NCBI GenBank assembly: GCA_913054135.1
Contig: CAJXJK010000006.1
Span: 62,001-126,000 of the forward strand
DNA: 64,000 nt
Direction: 5' to 3'
Source: an uncultured Flavobacteriales bacterium
Lineage (GTDB): Bacteria; Bacteroidota; Bacteroidia; Flavobacteriales_D; Crocinitomicaceae
The translations under genes and the position numbers were made by a program. Of the stretch, positions 28,684 through 37,626 are shown one piece after another. How positions within the stretch are numbered: position 1 is the first letter of the stretch; every line of letters starts with the position of its first letter. The notes beneath the pieces are model-generated. The model did no database searches. It was not told the DNA's origin and was given only the letters and a program-made list of their open reading frames with translations.

Positions 28684-30726
28684 ATGAGTTTTGTTTACCC
28701 TAACTTTTTATGGGCATACCTTCTGATTGCAATTCCAATCATCATTCATCTCTTTAATTTCAGGAGATACAAAACTGTTTACTTTTCAAGGGTTTCATTT
28801 TTAAAAGAGGTTACTGAAGATTCAAAGTCAGGAACTAAACTGAAACATCTTCTAATTCTATTTAGCCGAATTCTTGCCATTATGTGCTTGGTAACAGCAT
28901 TTGCTCAACCATTTATTGCAAACGAAGAAGGAGAAAACACAGAAAACGTTACTTCCATTTATATTGATAACAGCTATAGCCTTCAAGCAGAGGGAAAGGA
29001 TGGAGACTTGTTAAATGAGATTAAAAATAAGGCTATTGAATTGGTTAAATCACTTGATCAAAATGAGAAAGTTAATCTCTTAACGGCTGACCTGCTTTCA
29101 AAACACCAAAGATTTTATTCTAAATCAGAAATCATTGAAATGATTAAAGAGGTAGATTTTTCTCCAAAGTCCACCCCTCTCTACTCTGTCATAAATACCC
29201 AGGTAGATTTATTGAATGGTATGGAGGAAAAAGTTAATAAAAGAATCTTCTTGTTTTCTGATTTTCAGGAGTCAACTTCTGATTTGAATGCATGGTCACG
29301 ACCTGAGATTGCATCCTATTACTATCAGGCATCTGCAGAACAAAAGGGAAATGTTTTCATTGATTCAATTTGGTTTGAAACACCCGTACATAAAGTGAAC
29401 ACTCCAATTGATTTACATTTTCGTATTCAAAACATGTCTCAAGAAGAACAAATCGATTTGCCAATAACCCTGAGTATTGATGGAAACAACCCTGGTCCGA
29501 AAAGAGTTAATGTGCCTGCTAATTCGTTTGTGGATGAATCTATAAACTTCACTGATAAAACTGCTGGAATAAAATCGGGAGAATTAAAAATATCCACCAA
29601 TCAATTATTCTTTGATGACAATTTCTTTTTCACCTATGAAATAAAAGAAGAAGTTAAAATTTTACTCATCACCGAAAGTGACGACCAATCGGCTAATTTA
29701 ACTCAACTCTATAATGTTTCAGACTATTATAACTGTGAGGTAAGAAGCATAAACAATGTCTCCTCTGAAGATTTTAAGGGGCAAGAATGTGTGATTTTTC
29801 AAAATGTGAACTCTATTCCCTCGGGAATAGCAGACTTGGCTCAGAACATTTTAAAAGAAGGAGGGACAGTTACTTTAATTCCGGGAGAAAAGAAAAGCTA
29901 TGACAGCTGGGGGAATTTTCTTTCAAAAAATGGCTTACCTTCTTTAGGTGAATTAAAAACTGTAAACAGTCAAATAGACAACTTTAATTTCGTAGACCCA
30001 TTATACAATGGCGTTTTTGAAAGTGATCCTGAGAAATTTAAGAACCCAAAACTGAACTCGGCATTTGATGTTATTGTAAACTCTAATCACAATTTCATAT
30101 CATTGTTTAGCATCTCAAATGCCGACCCATTTCTGTTCTATTCAAAAATTCAAAACGGAAGGATAGTTTGCATGAGTTCACCTTTACAAGCAGAATACAC
30201 TGATTTTCAGAATCATGCATTGTTTGCGGCGACATTTTTAAGAATTGCAGAAACCTCGACTTATGAAAAGCCATTATACGGTTTAAGTGGTGAACTTCCC
30301 AATTACCCATTGAATATAGAGGTTGATGACAAATCCCCTATTCATATTACGAATAAACAGTTTAAAGTGGATGCTATCCCTCAGATTATAAACTCAGAAA
30401 ACTCAAGATATATTTCTTTTAGTCATTTAGAAGATGAGATTACTCAATCAGGTGTGTATGATTTGACAGATAATAAGGAATTCAATCAAAAACTTGGTGT
30501 CAATTATAATCGCATTGAGTCAGTAACCCAATGTTTTGAAACAGAAGAAGTTCAGATGTTATTTGAAAATGCAGGCTGGAAAAATGCCGAAGCTCTAGAA
30601 CTTAGTGAAGGCGGAGATATTGAAATTAATAGTTTGAAAGCAAAAGAATACTGGAGAATTCTACTAATTTTGAGTCTGGTTTTTATCGCAATAGAGATTT
30701 TATTATTAAAGTTCTGGAAAAGTTAA
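28684..30726 (+). CDS. BatA-domain membrane protein
   Basis: 680 residues. The N-terminal BatA (aerotolerance, TIGR02226) signature is clear: MSFVYPNFLWAYLLIAIPI then IHLFNFRRYKTVYFSRVSFL, followed by a second membrane helix near 57-75. A long periplasmic part (about 85-650) resembles a von Willebrand A-like fold (TSIYIDNSYSLQAEG) plus beta domains, and a final helix near 652-675 ends the protein. The vWA MIDAS motif is only partly kept (D-N-S-Y-S). Such proteins are found in nearly all Bacteroidota; their exact role in envelope stress is unknown. The next gene starts 3 bases after its stop. Confidence 0.85.
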   Translation: MSFVYPNFLWAYLLIAIPIIIHLFNFRRYKTVYFSRVSFLKEVTEDSKSGTKLKHLLILFSRILAIMCLVTAFAQPFIANEEGENTENVTSIYIDNSYSLQAEGKDGDLLNEIKNKAIELVKSLDQNEKVNLLTADLLSKHQRFYSKSEIIEMIKEVDFSPKSTPLYSVINTQVDLLNGMEEKVNKRIFLFSDFQESTSDLNAWSRPEIASYYYQASAEQKGNVFIDSIWFETPVHKVNTPIDLHFRIQNMSQEEQIDLPITLSIDGNNPGPKRVNVPANSFVDESINFTDKTAGIKSGELKISTNQLFFDDNFFFTYEIKEEVKILLITESDDQSANLTQLYNVSDYYNCEVRSINNVSSEDFKGQECVIFQNVNSIPSGIADLAQNILKEGGTVTLIPGEKKSYDSWGNFLSKNGLPSLGELKTVNSQIDNFNFVDPLYNGVFESDPEKFKNPKLNSAFDVIVNSNHNFISLFSISNADPFLFYSKIQNGRIVCMSSPLQAEYTDFQNHALFAATFLRIAETSTYEKPLYGLSGELPNYPLNIEVDDKSPIHITNKQFKVDAIPQIINSENSRYISFSHLEDEITQSGVYDLTDNKEFNQKLGVNYNRIESVTQCFETEEVQMLFENAGWKNAEALELSEGGDIEINSLKAKEYWRILLILSLVFIAIEILLLKFWKS

Positions 30727-30729
30727 AAC

Positions 30730-31989
30730 ATGAAAATTCTCATAAAATCAGCAAAAATAGTAGATTCAAAATCTGAGTTTAACGGACTAACTAAGGATAT
30801 ATTAATTGTAGATGGGGTAATCTCTGAGGTGTCAGATTCAATCTCAGAGGAAGTTGATCAAACAATTAAACACGATAATCTTCATGTTTCAATTGGCTGG
30901 TATGATTGTAAAGTGAATTTCTGCGATCCAGGTTTAGAAATCAAAGAAGATTTAGATAGCGGATTAAAATCAGCTGAAGTTGGTGGAATGACTGCAGTAA
31001 GTGTTATACCGAATACAGAACCAGCTATATCAAACAAATCCCAAGTTGAGTACATATTAAAGAAATCAGCATACTCTTCAGTGAATGTTTATCCTTACGG
31101 GGCGATAACTGAAAAACTTAATGGAGAGCAGCTTTCAGAAATGTACGACATGAAAGAAAGCGGAGCTATCGGATTTACTGATGGACCCAAAGATGTATCT
31201 GCCGGGATTTTATACAGAGCACTACTCTATGCTAAGAATTTTGATGGTAAAGTGATTAGCTTCCCTTTTGATCAAAGCTTGTTTGGAAAAGGATATGTGA
31301 ATGAAGGAGAAGTAAGTGTTCTTACTGGCCTAAAATCAATTCCTTCAATTTCTGAATACATAAGAGTTCAAAGAGATTTAAGTCTGTTGGAATATACTGG
31401 TGGCTCACTTCATTTTACAGGAATATCTACTGCTCAAAGTATTGAGCTTATAAGAAATGCAAAGAAAGAAGGGTTAAATGTTAGCTGTGATGCTCATGTT
31501 TTAAACCTTGTCTATAATGATAAAGAATTATTGACTTTTGATTCTAGTTTCAAGGTTCTACCACCTTTAAGAAATGAGAGCGATCGAAAAGCTCTAATCG
31601 AAGGAATTAAAGATGGGACAATTGATGCTGTTTGCAGTAATCACAATCCTCAGAATATTGAGAATAAAGATCTGGAATTTGATTTAGCAGATTTCGGAGC
31701 TGTCGGCACACAAACCTTGTTTCCATTGCTTAATACAGTCGAAGGACTATCATTAGAAGCCACAATTGATTCAATTTCAAGGAAGCCGAGAGAAGTATTT
31801 GGTTTAGATAAAATTGAAATAAAAGAAGGAAGCTTAGCAGAGCTTACCCTTTTTGACCCTGAAGCTAATGCAGTATTCGAGAAGGATGATCTATACTCGA
31901 AATCTAAGAATACACCTATTCTTGGTAAAGAGCTAAAAGGAGAAGTCTTAGGGACTATTAATAACGGACTTTTGACGATAGTTGAGTAA
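30730..31989 (+). CDS. Dihydroorotase-like protein lacking metal-binding residues (PyrC'-type)
   Basis: 419 residues, amidohydrolase TIM-barrel fold of the dihydroorotase/allantoinase type. The usual metal motif D-x-H-x-H-x-R-x-P-G reads [10 protein letters not shown] here, so both histidines are lost. The later histidine motif reads DAHVLNL and the catalytic aspartate motif, normally T-D-H-A-P-H, reads SNHNPQ. The enzyme should therefore be inactive. Non-catalytic PyrC' proteins are known to support aspartate transcarbamoylase structurally in pseudomonads, and inactive homologues occur in Bacteroidota; that role here is inference. It is tightly packed between the BatA gene and a methyltransferase. 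Confidence 0.85.
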   Translation: MKILIKSAKIVDSKSEFNGLTKDILIVDGVISEVSDSISEEVDQTIKHDNLHVSIGWYDCKVNFCDPGLEIKEDLDSGLKSAEVGGMTAVSVIPNTEPAISNKSQVEYILKKSAYSSVNVYPYGAITEKLNGEQLSEMYDMKESGAIGFTDGPKDVSAGILYRALLYAKNFDGKVISFPFDQSLFGKGYVNEGEVSVLTGLKSIPSISEYIRVQRDLSLLEYTGGSLHFTGISTAQSIELIRNAKKEGLNVSCDAHVLNLVYNDKELLTFDSSFKVLPPLRNESDRKALIEGIKDGTIDAVCSNHNPQNIENKDLEFDLADFGAVGTQTLFPLLNTVEGLSLEATIDSISRKPREVFGLDKIEIKEGSLAELTLFDPEANAVFEKDDLYSKSKNTPILGKELKGEVLGTINNGLLTIVE

Positions 31990-32561
31990 TGGCGAAGAAG
32001 AAAACAAAAGGTAAATTTTTGAGCACTTTTTTCTCTGAGAGAAAACAGGTTGGAGCAGTTGCACCTAGCTCAAGATTTTTGGTGAAATCAATGTGTGATA
32101 AGATTGATTTCGAAAATGCAGAGGTTATTCTTGAATTGGGTCCGGGCACAGGTGTGTTCACATCTGAGTTATTGAAAAGATCAAAAGAAAATACGAAAAT
32201 AATCACTTTAGAACTTAATGAGGATTTTTACAATCATCTCACAGAGAAGTTTGATGATAATCGCTTAGAAATCTTGTTCAGATCTGCAGATGAAATTGAA
32301 GATATTCTTAAAGAAAGAGGAATTGAAAAAGTGGATGCCATCTTGTCATCACTTCCTTTAACTGTAATCCCAAAAGAGATTAAGAATGAGATAGTTAGCC
32401 AATCTTTTGAAGCGTTGAAAGAAAATGGTATCTATGTTCAATATCAATATTCGCTAAACGCAAAGAAACTGCTCGAAAGAACTTTTGGTAAAATGAAGAT
32501 GGGCTTTGTTGCTGTTAACATGCCTCCTGCTTTTGTATACCTAGGAACAAAGAAGTCTTAA
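31989..32561 (+). CDS. Class I SAM-dependent methyltransferase (PmtA/KsgA-like)
   Basis: 190 residues. The SAM-binding motif I is ILELGPGTGVFTSELL (near residues 43-58), the acidic loop is ITLELNEDF, and a later SSLPLTVIPKEI replaces the usual N-L-P-Y loop. The N-terminal FFSERKQVGAVAPSSRFLVK is typical of the phospholipid N-methyltransferase (PmtA)-like and rRNA-dimethylase-like group. The substrate could be phosphatidylethanolamine or another small molecule; I cannot decide. Its ATG overlaps the stop of the previous gene (TAATG), so coupled translation is likely. It ends with a 4-base overlap with the convergent paralogue cluster. Confidence 0.8.
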   Translation: MAKKKTKGKFLSTFFSERKQVGAVAPSSRFLVKSMCDKIDFENAEVILELGPGTGVFTSELLKRSKENTKIITLELNEDFYNHLTEKFDDNRLEILFRSADEIEDILKERGIEKVDAILSSLPLTVIPKEIKNEIVSQSFEALKENGIYVQYQYSLNAKKLLERTFGKMKMGFVAVNMPPAFVYLGTKKS

Positions 32562-33529
32562 AGTGAACTCTTCTTTGGAAGTTCTGCTCCTCCCCACTCT
32601 AACAAGTAGAAACCTTCTCGATTAAATGATTTTAATTCAGGTGCCAAAATGATTGGATTAGCTTTGTACTTATCTGAACCTTGAAAAATCATAAACACTC
32701 TTCTTTCATTTTCAGGCTTAGGATCAACCCTCAAATCACCAATCACTGAGTCATAGTTCTCATCAATTAAGAACTGAATATCAGCATAGTCAGTTTGTTC
32801 AATCCTTGGGGCCCAATATGTAATGAAGTCAGCCTTTTCAGTCGGATTAAAATTCAATTCAGACAGAACATTTTCTAAAAATTGAATGCTTGTATCTGTA
32901 TCAATTTGAAAGCCAAACAGCCCAGCTTCAGACCGTTGAAAACTAAGGTTGTCATGCGCTCCTTCCCAAAACAAATAAGGATAATTTTGACCATCAACTG
33001 ATAGTTGATTTTTTGAAATTGTCACATCCCACCCATCATCATATTTTGGATAGGTGAAAGTTAAACTAGATGAATTGCTCAACTGCAAAGAAGCAGTCAA
33101 ATCCTCATCTGAGTATGCATAAATCACAGGCTTCTCTTCAATGATTTCAACTCCATCAGGTAATTTATCACTCGTAACAAAGTTCATGACCACATGATGT
33201 CCCCCTTGAAAATTGTAATCCCAACAAACTATTTCAGCATATTTTGGATGAAAGAAGAATATAGCCGTGTCTTTGATAGAAAGCGTTAGCTTAAACTCGC
33301 CTTGAGCATTTGACTTGGTGTTAGATGATCGGTCAAGGTTTGAAATGATTCCATTCTCTACTTTCCCTTCAGACCAAGCTTCTGTAACTACGCCAGTGAC
33401 CACACACACGTTTGAAGGAATAGAATCTAAAGCTTCATCACTTACCACATACCAATAATCTCTAGGTAGATATTCTGCCAAGCATACATTAATAGAAAAG
33501 ACAAATCCTAAAGCGAATAATAATTTCAT
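32558..33529 (-). CDS. Secreted tandem-family protein 1 (KPVIYxYS / YPYLFWEG / EWGG family)
   Basis: 323 residues. Signal peptide to about residue 18 (LCLAE). A carboxypeptidase-regulatory-like beta-sandwich (~40-125) contains KDTAIFFFHPKYAEIVCWDYNF. The core domain (~130-323) has the family landmarks KPVIYAYSDEDL, LTFTYPKYDDGW, YPYLFWEG, ADFITYWAPR, DPKPENERRVFM and a C-terminal EGFYLLEWGG. I know such sequences only as an uncharacterised bacterial family. No catalytic motif is evident. Last gene of the five-gene array; the start is 2 bases after the stop of paralogue 2. Confidence 0.8.
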   Translation of the reverse strand: MKLLFALGFVFSINVCLAEYLPRDYWYVVSDEALDSIPSNVCVVTGVVTEAWSEGKVENGIISNLDRSSNTKSNAQGEFKLTLSIKDTAIFFFHPKYAEIVCWDYNFQGGHHVVMNFVTSDKLPDGVEIIEEKPVIYAYSDEDLTASLQLSNSSSLTFTYPKYDDGWDVTISKNQLSVDGQNYPYLFWEGAHDNLSFQRSEAGLFGFQIDTDTSIQFLENVLSELNFNPTEKADFITYWAPRIEQTDYADIQFLIDENYDSVIGDLRVDPKPENERRVFMIFQGSDKYKANPIILAPELKSFNREGFYLLEWGGAELPKKSSL

Positions 33530-33531
33530 AG

Positions 33532-34494
33532 CTATAAGTTTAATTCAGTCGACTTAATTTCAGTGCCTCCCCACTCTACTAATGTGAATCCATCTCTTTT
33601 GAAAGATTTGAATTCTTGAGAGATTGTATTGATTTCTGGATAGCTGTCAAAAGTAGAAAAGTACATGTAAATTCTTTTTGAGTTATCAGGTTTTGGATCA
33701 ACCTTAAGTTCAGCTATTTGACTTTCGTATTCTGAATCGACAATAAATTGAATCAAAACAAATTCTGATTTAATCATCCTTGGTCCCCAAAAAGTTATGA
33801 AGTCTGCTTGTTCTGTTTCATTTAATCCCATTTTTGTAAGTGAGCTCTCTAAATAAGAAGTAACCTTAGCTTTTGATATTACATCTCCAGAAATGCTTCC
33901 GTCTTCTTCTTTATTAAACGCGAGTTTATCTGACTCTCCTTCCCAAAAGAGATATGGATATGACTTGCCTTCACTGCTCATACCATTCTTGCTCACTTTC
34001 ACATTCCAGTCTTCATCTAATTTTGGATAGGTAAAAGTTAGCTCGCCATGATAATCTAAATCAATATTCACATCTATGTCTTCTTCAGAATATAAATAGA
34101 TGACTGGTTTAGCCGAGACTTTAATTAAATCATTGGCGCTTGAATTAAAGTTGAGAGTTACAACATGCTGTGATTGAAAATTATAACTCCAAACGACTAC
34201 TTCATTATACTGAGTTTTAAAAAAGAAGATTGACGTATCAGTTGATGGTATTAAAAGCTTGTAAGCACCTAAACTGTCAGTTTGAGTACTGAATTCACCA
34301 TCTAGGGTCGATACCTTTCCATTCGGCACTGCAACATTATTATTATAAGCAAAGCCTTTAACCAGACAATAACCTAATGGAACTGCAGATTCCATAGAGT
34401 CTGCTACAATTGTATAAGGAGATGGTCCCAAACCTCTTCGTCCAAAGGAAATTGAGGTCAAACAAACTAAAGTGATCAAAAGTAATGCTCTCAT
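33532..34494 (-). CDS. Secreted tandem-family protein 2
   Basis: About 320 residues from the ATG at 34494, where a signal peptide (MRALLLITLVCLTSISFG) begins; the frame is open to an ATG at 34536 but that would run back into paralogue 3. The order is the same as its neighbours: beta-sandwich with STDTSIFFFKTQYNEVVVW, then KPVIYLYSEEDI, LTFTYPKLDEDW, YPYLFWEGES, ADFITFWGPRM, DPKPDNSKRIYM, DGFTLVEWGG. It is most like paralogue 3, with which it shares several identical stretches such as VPNGKV and GAYKLLIPSTDTSIFFFK (GEYKLLIPSTDTSIFFFK in paralogue 3), suggesting a recent duplication. Confidence 0.8.
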   Translation of the reverse strand: MRALLLITLVCLTSISFGRRGLGPSPYTIVADSMESAVPLGYCLVKGFAYNNNVAVPNGKVSTLDGEFSTQTDSLGAYKLLIPSTDTSIFFFKTQYNEVVVWSYNFQSQHVVTLNFNSSANDLIKVSAKPVIYLYSEEDIDVNIDLDYHGELTFTYPKLDEDWNVKVSKNGMSSEGKSYPYLFWEGESDKLAFNKEEDGSISGDVISKAKVTSYLESSLTKMGLNETEQADFITFWGPRMIKSEFVLIQFIVDSEYESQIAELKVDPKPDNSKRIYMYFSTFDSYPEINTISQEFKSFKRDGFTLVEWGGTEIKSTELNL

Positions 34495-34510
34495 ATTTTT
34501 ATCTAATTCA

Positions 34511-35476
34511 TTAAATATCTTCTTTCTCAAGATCAATCACTGACCCACCCCATTCAAGAAGAGTAAAACCTTCTCTATTAAAGGATTGAAACTTTTGAGG
34601 ATGAGTTAATACATCTGGTTTTACATCAAAGTTTGAGTAGTACATGTACACCCTTCTTGAATTATCTGGAATTGGATCTATTGTTAGCTCCGCTATTTGC
34701 GTCTCATAATCTTCATCAATAATGAATTGAACCATCACAAAGTTCGAAGTCACCATTTTCGGAGCCCAGAATGTAATGAAATCTGCTTTCTCAATCTGGT
34801 TAAGACCTAATTCTTCTAGTTTCAGCTCTAGAAAGCTCTCTACATTATTCTTCTCTACAACAGACCCATTGAGACTTCCATCTTCTTCAAAATCAAAATT
34901 AATGTTCTTAGACTCACCTTCCCAAAACAAATAAGGATAGGGCTTTCCTTCGTGAATAATACCATTCTTATTTACTGTAACATCCCACTGCGAATCCAAT
35001 TCGGGATAAGTGAATGTCAAATCTCCGTGATAGTCTAGTTGAAGACTGGTAGTAAGCTCATCTTCAGAATAGAGATAGATGACAGGTTTGAATGAGATAG
35101 TCATTGGCATCTCATCATTAGTATTAAAGTTTAAGGTTACCACATGTTGAGATCTGAAATTATAATTCCAAACGACAACTTCATTATACTGTTTCTTGAA
35201 AAAGAAAATACTCGTATCAGTTGATGGAATTAATAATTTGTATTCTCCCAAGCTATCGGTCATGGTAGAATACTTTCCATTCAATGTTGCGACTTTACCA
35301 TTAGGTACACCAATATTATTTTTAAATGCGTGACCTTTTACCAAGCAAAATCCAACCGGAACACCTGATTCTAAAGAGTCTCCTAGTATTGTGTATTTCG
35401 TTGGGTCAACAAATTTCTCGCCTGCAAGGGTATTGATACCACAAATGACTAAAATCCCAAGTAGAGCTTTTTTCAT
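34511..35476 (-). CDS. Secreted tandem-family protein 3
   Basis: 321 residues with a signal peptide (MKKALLGILVICGINTLAGE). The beta-sandwich segment includes GEYKLLIPSTDTSIFFFK and VVVWNYNF; the core has KPVIYLYSEDEL, GDLTFTYPELDSQW, YPYLFWEGES, ADFITFWAPKM, DPIPDNSRRVYM and a C-terminal REGFTLLEWGG. Function unknown. It starts 3 bases after the stop of paralogue 4 and ends 16 bases before the start of paralogue 2, so all are likely one transcript. Confidence 0.8.
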   Translation of the reverse strand: MKKALLGILVICGINTLAGEKFVDPTKYTILGDSLESGVPVGFCLVKGHAFKNNIGVPNGKVATLNGKYSTMTDSLGEYKLLIPSTDTSIFFFKKQYNEVVVWNYNFRSQHVVTLNFNTNDEMPMTISFKPVIYLYSEDELTTSLQLDYHGDLTFTYPELDSQWDVTVNKNGIIHEGKPYPYLFWEGESKNINFDFEEDGSLNGSVVEKNNVESFLELKLEELGLNQIEKADFITFWAPKMVTSNFVMVQFIIDEDYETQIAELTIDPIPDNSRRVYMYYSNFDVKPDVLTHPQKFQSFNREGFTLLEWGGSVIDLEKEDI

Positions 35477-35479
35477 GAG

Positions 35480-36433
35480 TTAGAGGTTAATTTTATTCTG
35501 TCCAATTTCAGTACCTCCCCACTCTAGCAAGGTAAAGCCGGTTCTTTGAAATGATTCAAATGTTTGGGGAACAGATTCTATTTGAGGATCTATTTCGTAT
35601 CCAGTGAATTTCATGTAAACTCTTCTGTTCGCATCAGGCTTTGGCTCAATATTCAGACTCGCAATTTGAGATTCATAATCTTCATCAATGACAAATTGAA
35701 CAAATGAAAAGTTATGAGCAACTATTCTAGGTCCCCAAAATGTAATGAAATCTGTTTTTTCGGTCTCATTGAAACCCATTTGTTCTAATGATGATTCTAG
35801 AAATGTCACTACCTCATTTGATTGGATCATAGACCCACTTCGAACTTTATCAACTTTATCGTACTCAAGAGATGAAATCGTTCCTTCCCAAAATAGATAT
35901 GGGTATGTTTTTTCGTTAACTGATATGCCACTAGGTCCGACCTGTGCTTGCCAACCGTCAATGTATTCTGGATACGTAAATGTTAGTTCTCCTTTAAAAT
36001 CCAGATTAAGGTTAACTCGTAAATCTGTCTCAGAATACAAATAAATGACTGGTTTATCTACTTCTAGTTGATAGACATTTGCTCCAGGATTGAAGTTAAT
36101 CACGACTTCATGCCCTGACTTAAAATTATAGTTCCAAATAACTACTTCAGAATATTGAGATTTGAAGAAAAAGATAGCTGTGTCTTTTGAAGAAATCAGT
36201 AACTCAAAGGCTCCTGAGCTATCAGTTTGGGTGTGATAATTGCCGTTTAATGTTGACACTTTCCCATTGAATATTGGAGTTCCATAGTTGTATGCAATTC
36301 CTTTTATTAGGCACATTCCTTTTGGCACTGTTGAAGATTCAACATCTGAAACTACATTGTAAGCAGGTGGCAATGATTTGCCTGCAAATGAAATGTTTGA
36401 AATTAGAATTAAGCCTAAGAGTATATATTTCAT
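35480..36433 (-). CDS. Secreted tandem-family protein 4
   Basis: 317 residues; signal peptide MKYILLGLILISNISFAGKS. Same two-part build: beta-sandwich with SSKDTAIFFFKSQYSEVVIW, then KPVIYLYSETDL, GELTFTYPEYIDGW, YPYLFWEG, DFITFWGPRIV, EPKPDANRRVYM and RTGFTLLEWGG. Its ATG overlaps the stop codon of the collapsed sixth copy (TAATG), which shows that the remnant was once a full neighbour gene. Function unknown. Confidence 0.8.
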   Translation of the reverse strand: MKYILLGLILISNISFAGKSLPPAYNVVSDVESSTVPKGMCLIKGIAYNYGTPIFNGKVSTLNGNYHTQTDSSGAFELLISSKDTAIFFFKSQYSEVVIWNYNFKSGHEVVINFNPGANVYQLEVDKPVIYLYSETDLRVNLNLDFKGELTFTYPEYIDGWQAQVGPSGISVNEKTYPYLFWEGTISSLEYDKVDKVRSGSMIQSNEVVTFLESSLEQMGFNETEKTDFITFWGPRIVAHNFSFVQFVIDEDYESQIASLNIEPKPDANRRVYMKFTGYEIDPQIESVPQTFESFQRTGFTLLEWGGTEIGQNKINL

Positions 36434-36598
36434 TAAAATGTTTTTTGATCATTGGAAATGGCTCCACCCCATTCTACAAGAGTCAATCCAATACGTTCAT
36501 TTTTTTTAAGATGTTATCGTAATGCTTTCCTTATCTGTATCAAAGCCATAGCTGGCAGAGAGGCTAAATAATATTAACAAGAATGAAATATATTTCAT
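36433..36598 (-). pseudogene. Collapsed remnant of a sixth family member
   Basis: From the ATG at 36598 the minus strand encodes an intact signal peptide (MKYISFLLILFSLSASYGF) and about ten more residues before a TAA. In another frame, across an A8 run, it encodes the family C-terminus (LKKNERIGLTLVEWGG then AISNDQKTF and TAA at 36435-36433). LKKNERIGLTLVEWGG aligns with LKSFERSGFTMVEWGG of paralogue 5. About 270 residues between the two ends are missing, so this is an internal deletion derivative. It starts 1 base after the paralogue 5 stop. Confidence 0.85.
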
Positions 36599-36599
36599 A

Positions 36600-37580
36600 T
36601 TAATGTGCTAAAGAGTTAAGATCAAGAACTCCTCCGCCCCATTCAACCATAGTAAAACCAGATCTCTCAAATGATTTAAGTTCTTGGGGGATCACTCGAA
36701 TTCCGATATTGTCGTCAGAGATGTTGGAACATTTCATGAAGATTCTTTTCGATTTATCTGGCTTAGGTTCAATTGTTAAGGTTCCAATTTCTGAATCATA
36801 TTTATCGTCTATAACAAATTGCACGAAGGCAAATTTATCTTTTTGAAGGATTGGCCCCCAATATGTTATAAAGTCTGTTTTTTCTTGATTGTTCAATCCA
36901 ATGAAATCTAATTTGTCTTCTAAGAAATCAATAACTTCTTCATTCTTCACTATGAATCCTTCAATTTCAGTTTGTTTAAAAGAGTAACTGAGATCGTCTG
37001 TTTTCCCTTCCCAAAATAGGTATGGGTATTTTTTTTCTTCAACTATTAATTCATTATTCTGGATGTCTACAGTCCATCCATCTTTATATTCTGGATAAGT
37101 GAATATGAATTCTCCGAGTGGATCAATTTCTAGATCTACAGAAATATCTTTATCAGAGTATAAATAAATAATAGGTTTTCTTTTAATCAACTGATTTTCA
37201 TCTTTTTCCTTGATAAGATAAACATCCATTTCTACTCTATGCTGTTCTTGAAAGATATAGTCTTCAATCACCAATTCATTCCAACCTTCAAGGTAAAAAT
37301 AGATTACCGAATCTGAGCTTTTCAATTCAATAGAGAAATAGCCTTCTTCGTCCGTTCTCACCCATCTTCCAGATGAAGTACAGCCCACTAAACATTTCTC
37401 AATAGGGTCAGCACTTGAATTCATTTTCACATGTCCTTCTAAAATGAAACGTTTCTTTTTGATCGTTTCATCTTTCTCATCTTTAACTATAGTATACTGA
37501 ATAGGCTGAAGTCTTAAGTCTTCAATAGCCATTGAGGTAGAATAAAATCCTGCAAAAAATAATAGTAAAAGAATTCTCAT
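36600..37580 (-). CDS. Secreted tandem-family protein 5 (most divergent)
   Basis: 326 residues; signal peptide MRILLLLFFAGFYSTSMA. The beta-sandwich part is divergent (KSSDSVIYFYLEGWNELVI replaces the usual DTAIFFF stretch), while the core keeps KPIIYLYSDKDI, GEFIFTYPEYKDGW, YPYLFWEGKT, DFITYWGPIL, EPKPDKSKRIFMK and RSGFTMVEWGG. It is the first gene of the array, so the promoter is expected in 37581-37626, although no good TAnnTTTG is visible there; transcription may continue from the gene at 37627-38346. Function unknown. Confidence 0.8.
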   Translation of the reverse strand: MRILLLLFFAGFYSTSMAIEDLRLQPIQYTIVKDEKDETIKKKRFILEGHVKMNSSADPIEKCLVGCTSSGRWVRTDEEGYFSIELKSSDSVIYFYLEGWNELVIEDYIFQEQHRVEMDVYLIKEKDENQLIKRKPIIYLYSDKDISVDLEIDPLGEFIFTYPEYKDGWTVDIQNNELIVEEKKYPYLFWEGKTDDLSYSFKQTEIEGFIVKNEEVIDFLEDKLDFIGLNNQEKTDFITYWGPILQKDKFAFVQFVIDDKYDSEIGTLTIEPKPDKSKRIFMKCSNISDDNIGIRVIPQELKSFERSGFTMVEWGGGVLDLNSLAH

Positions 37581-37626
37581 TTGATAGATTTTGATTTAAA
37601 TACAATGAGAATTAAGAAAAGTTCAA

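Noticed and set aside
32558-37580. Toxin-immunity or phage-defence island
   Set aside because: All five proteins carry Sec signal peptides and the same two-domain build; there is no immunity-like small gene, nuclease motif, helicase or mobile element nearby.
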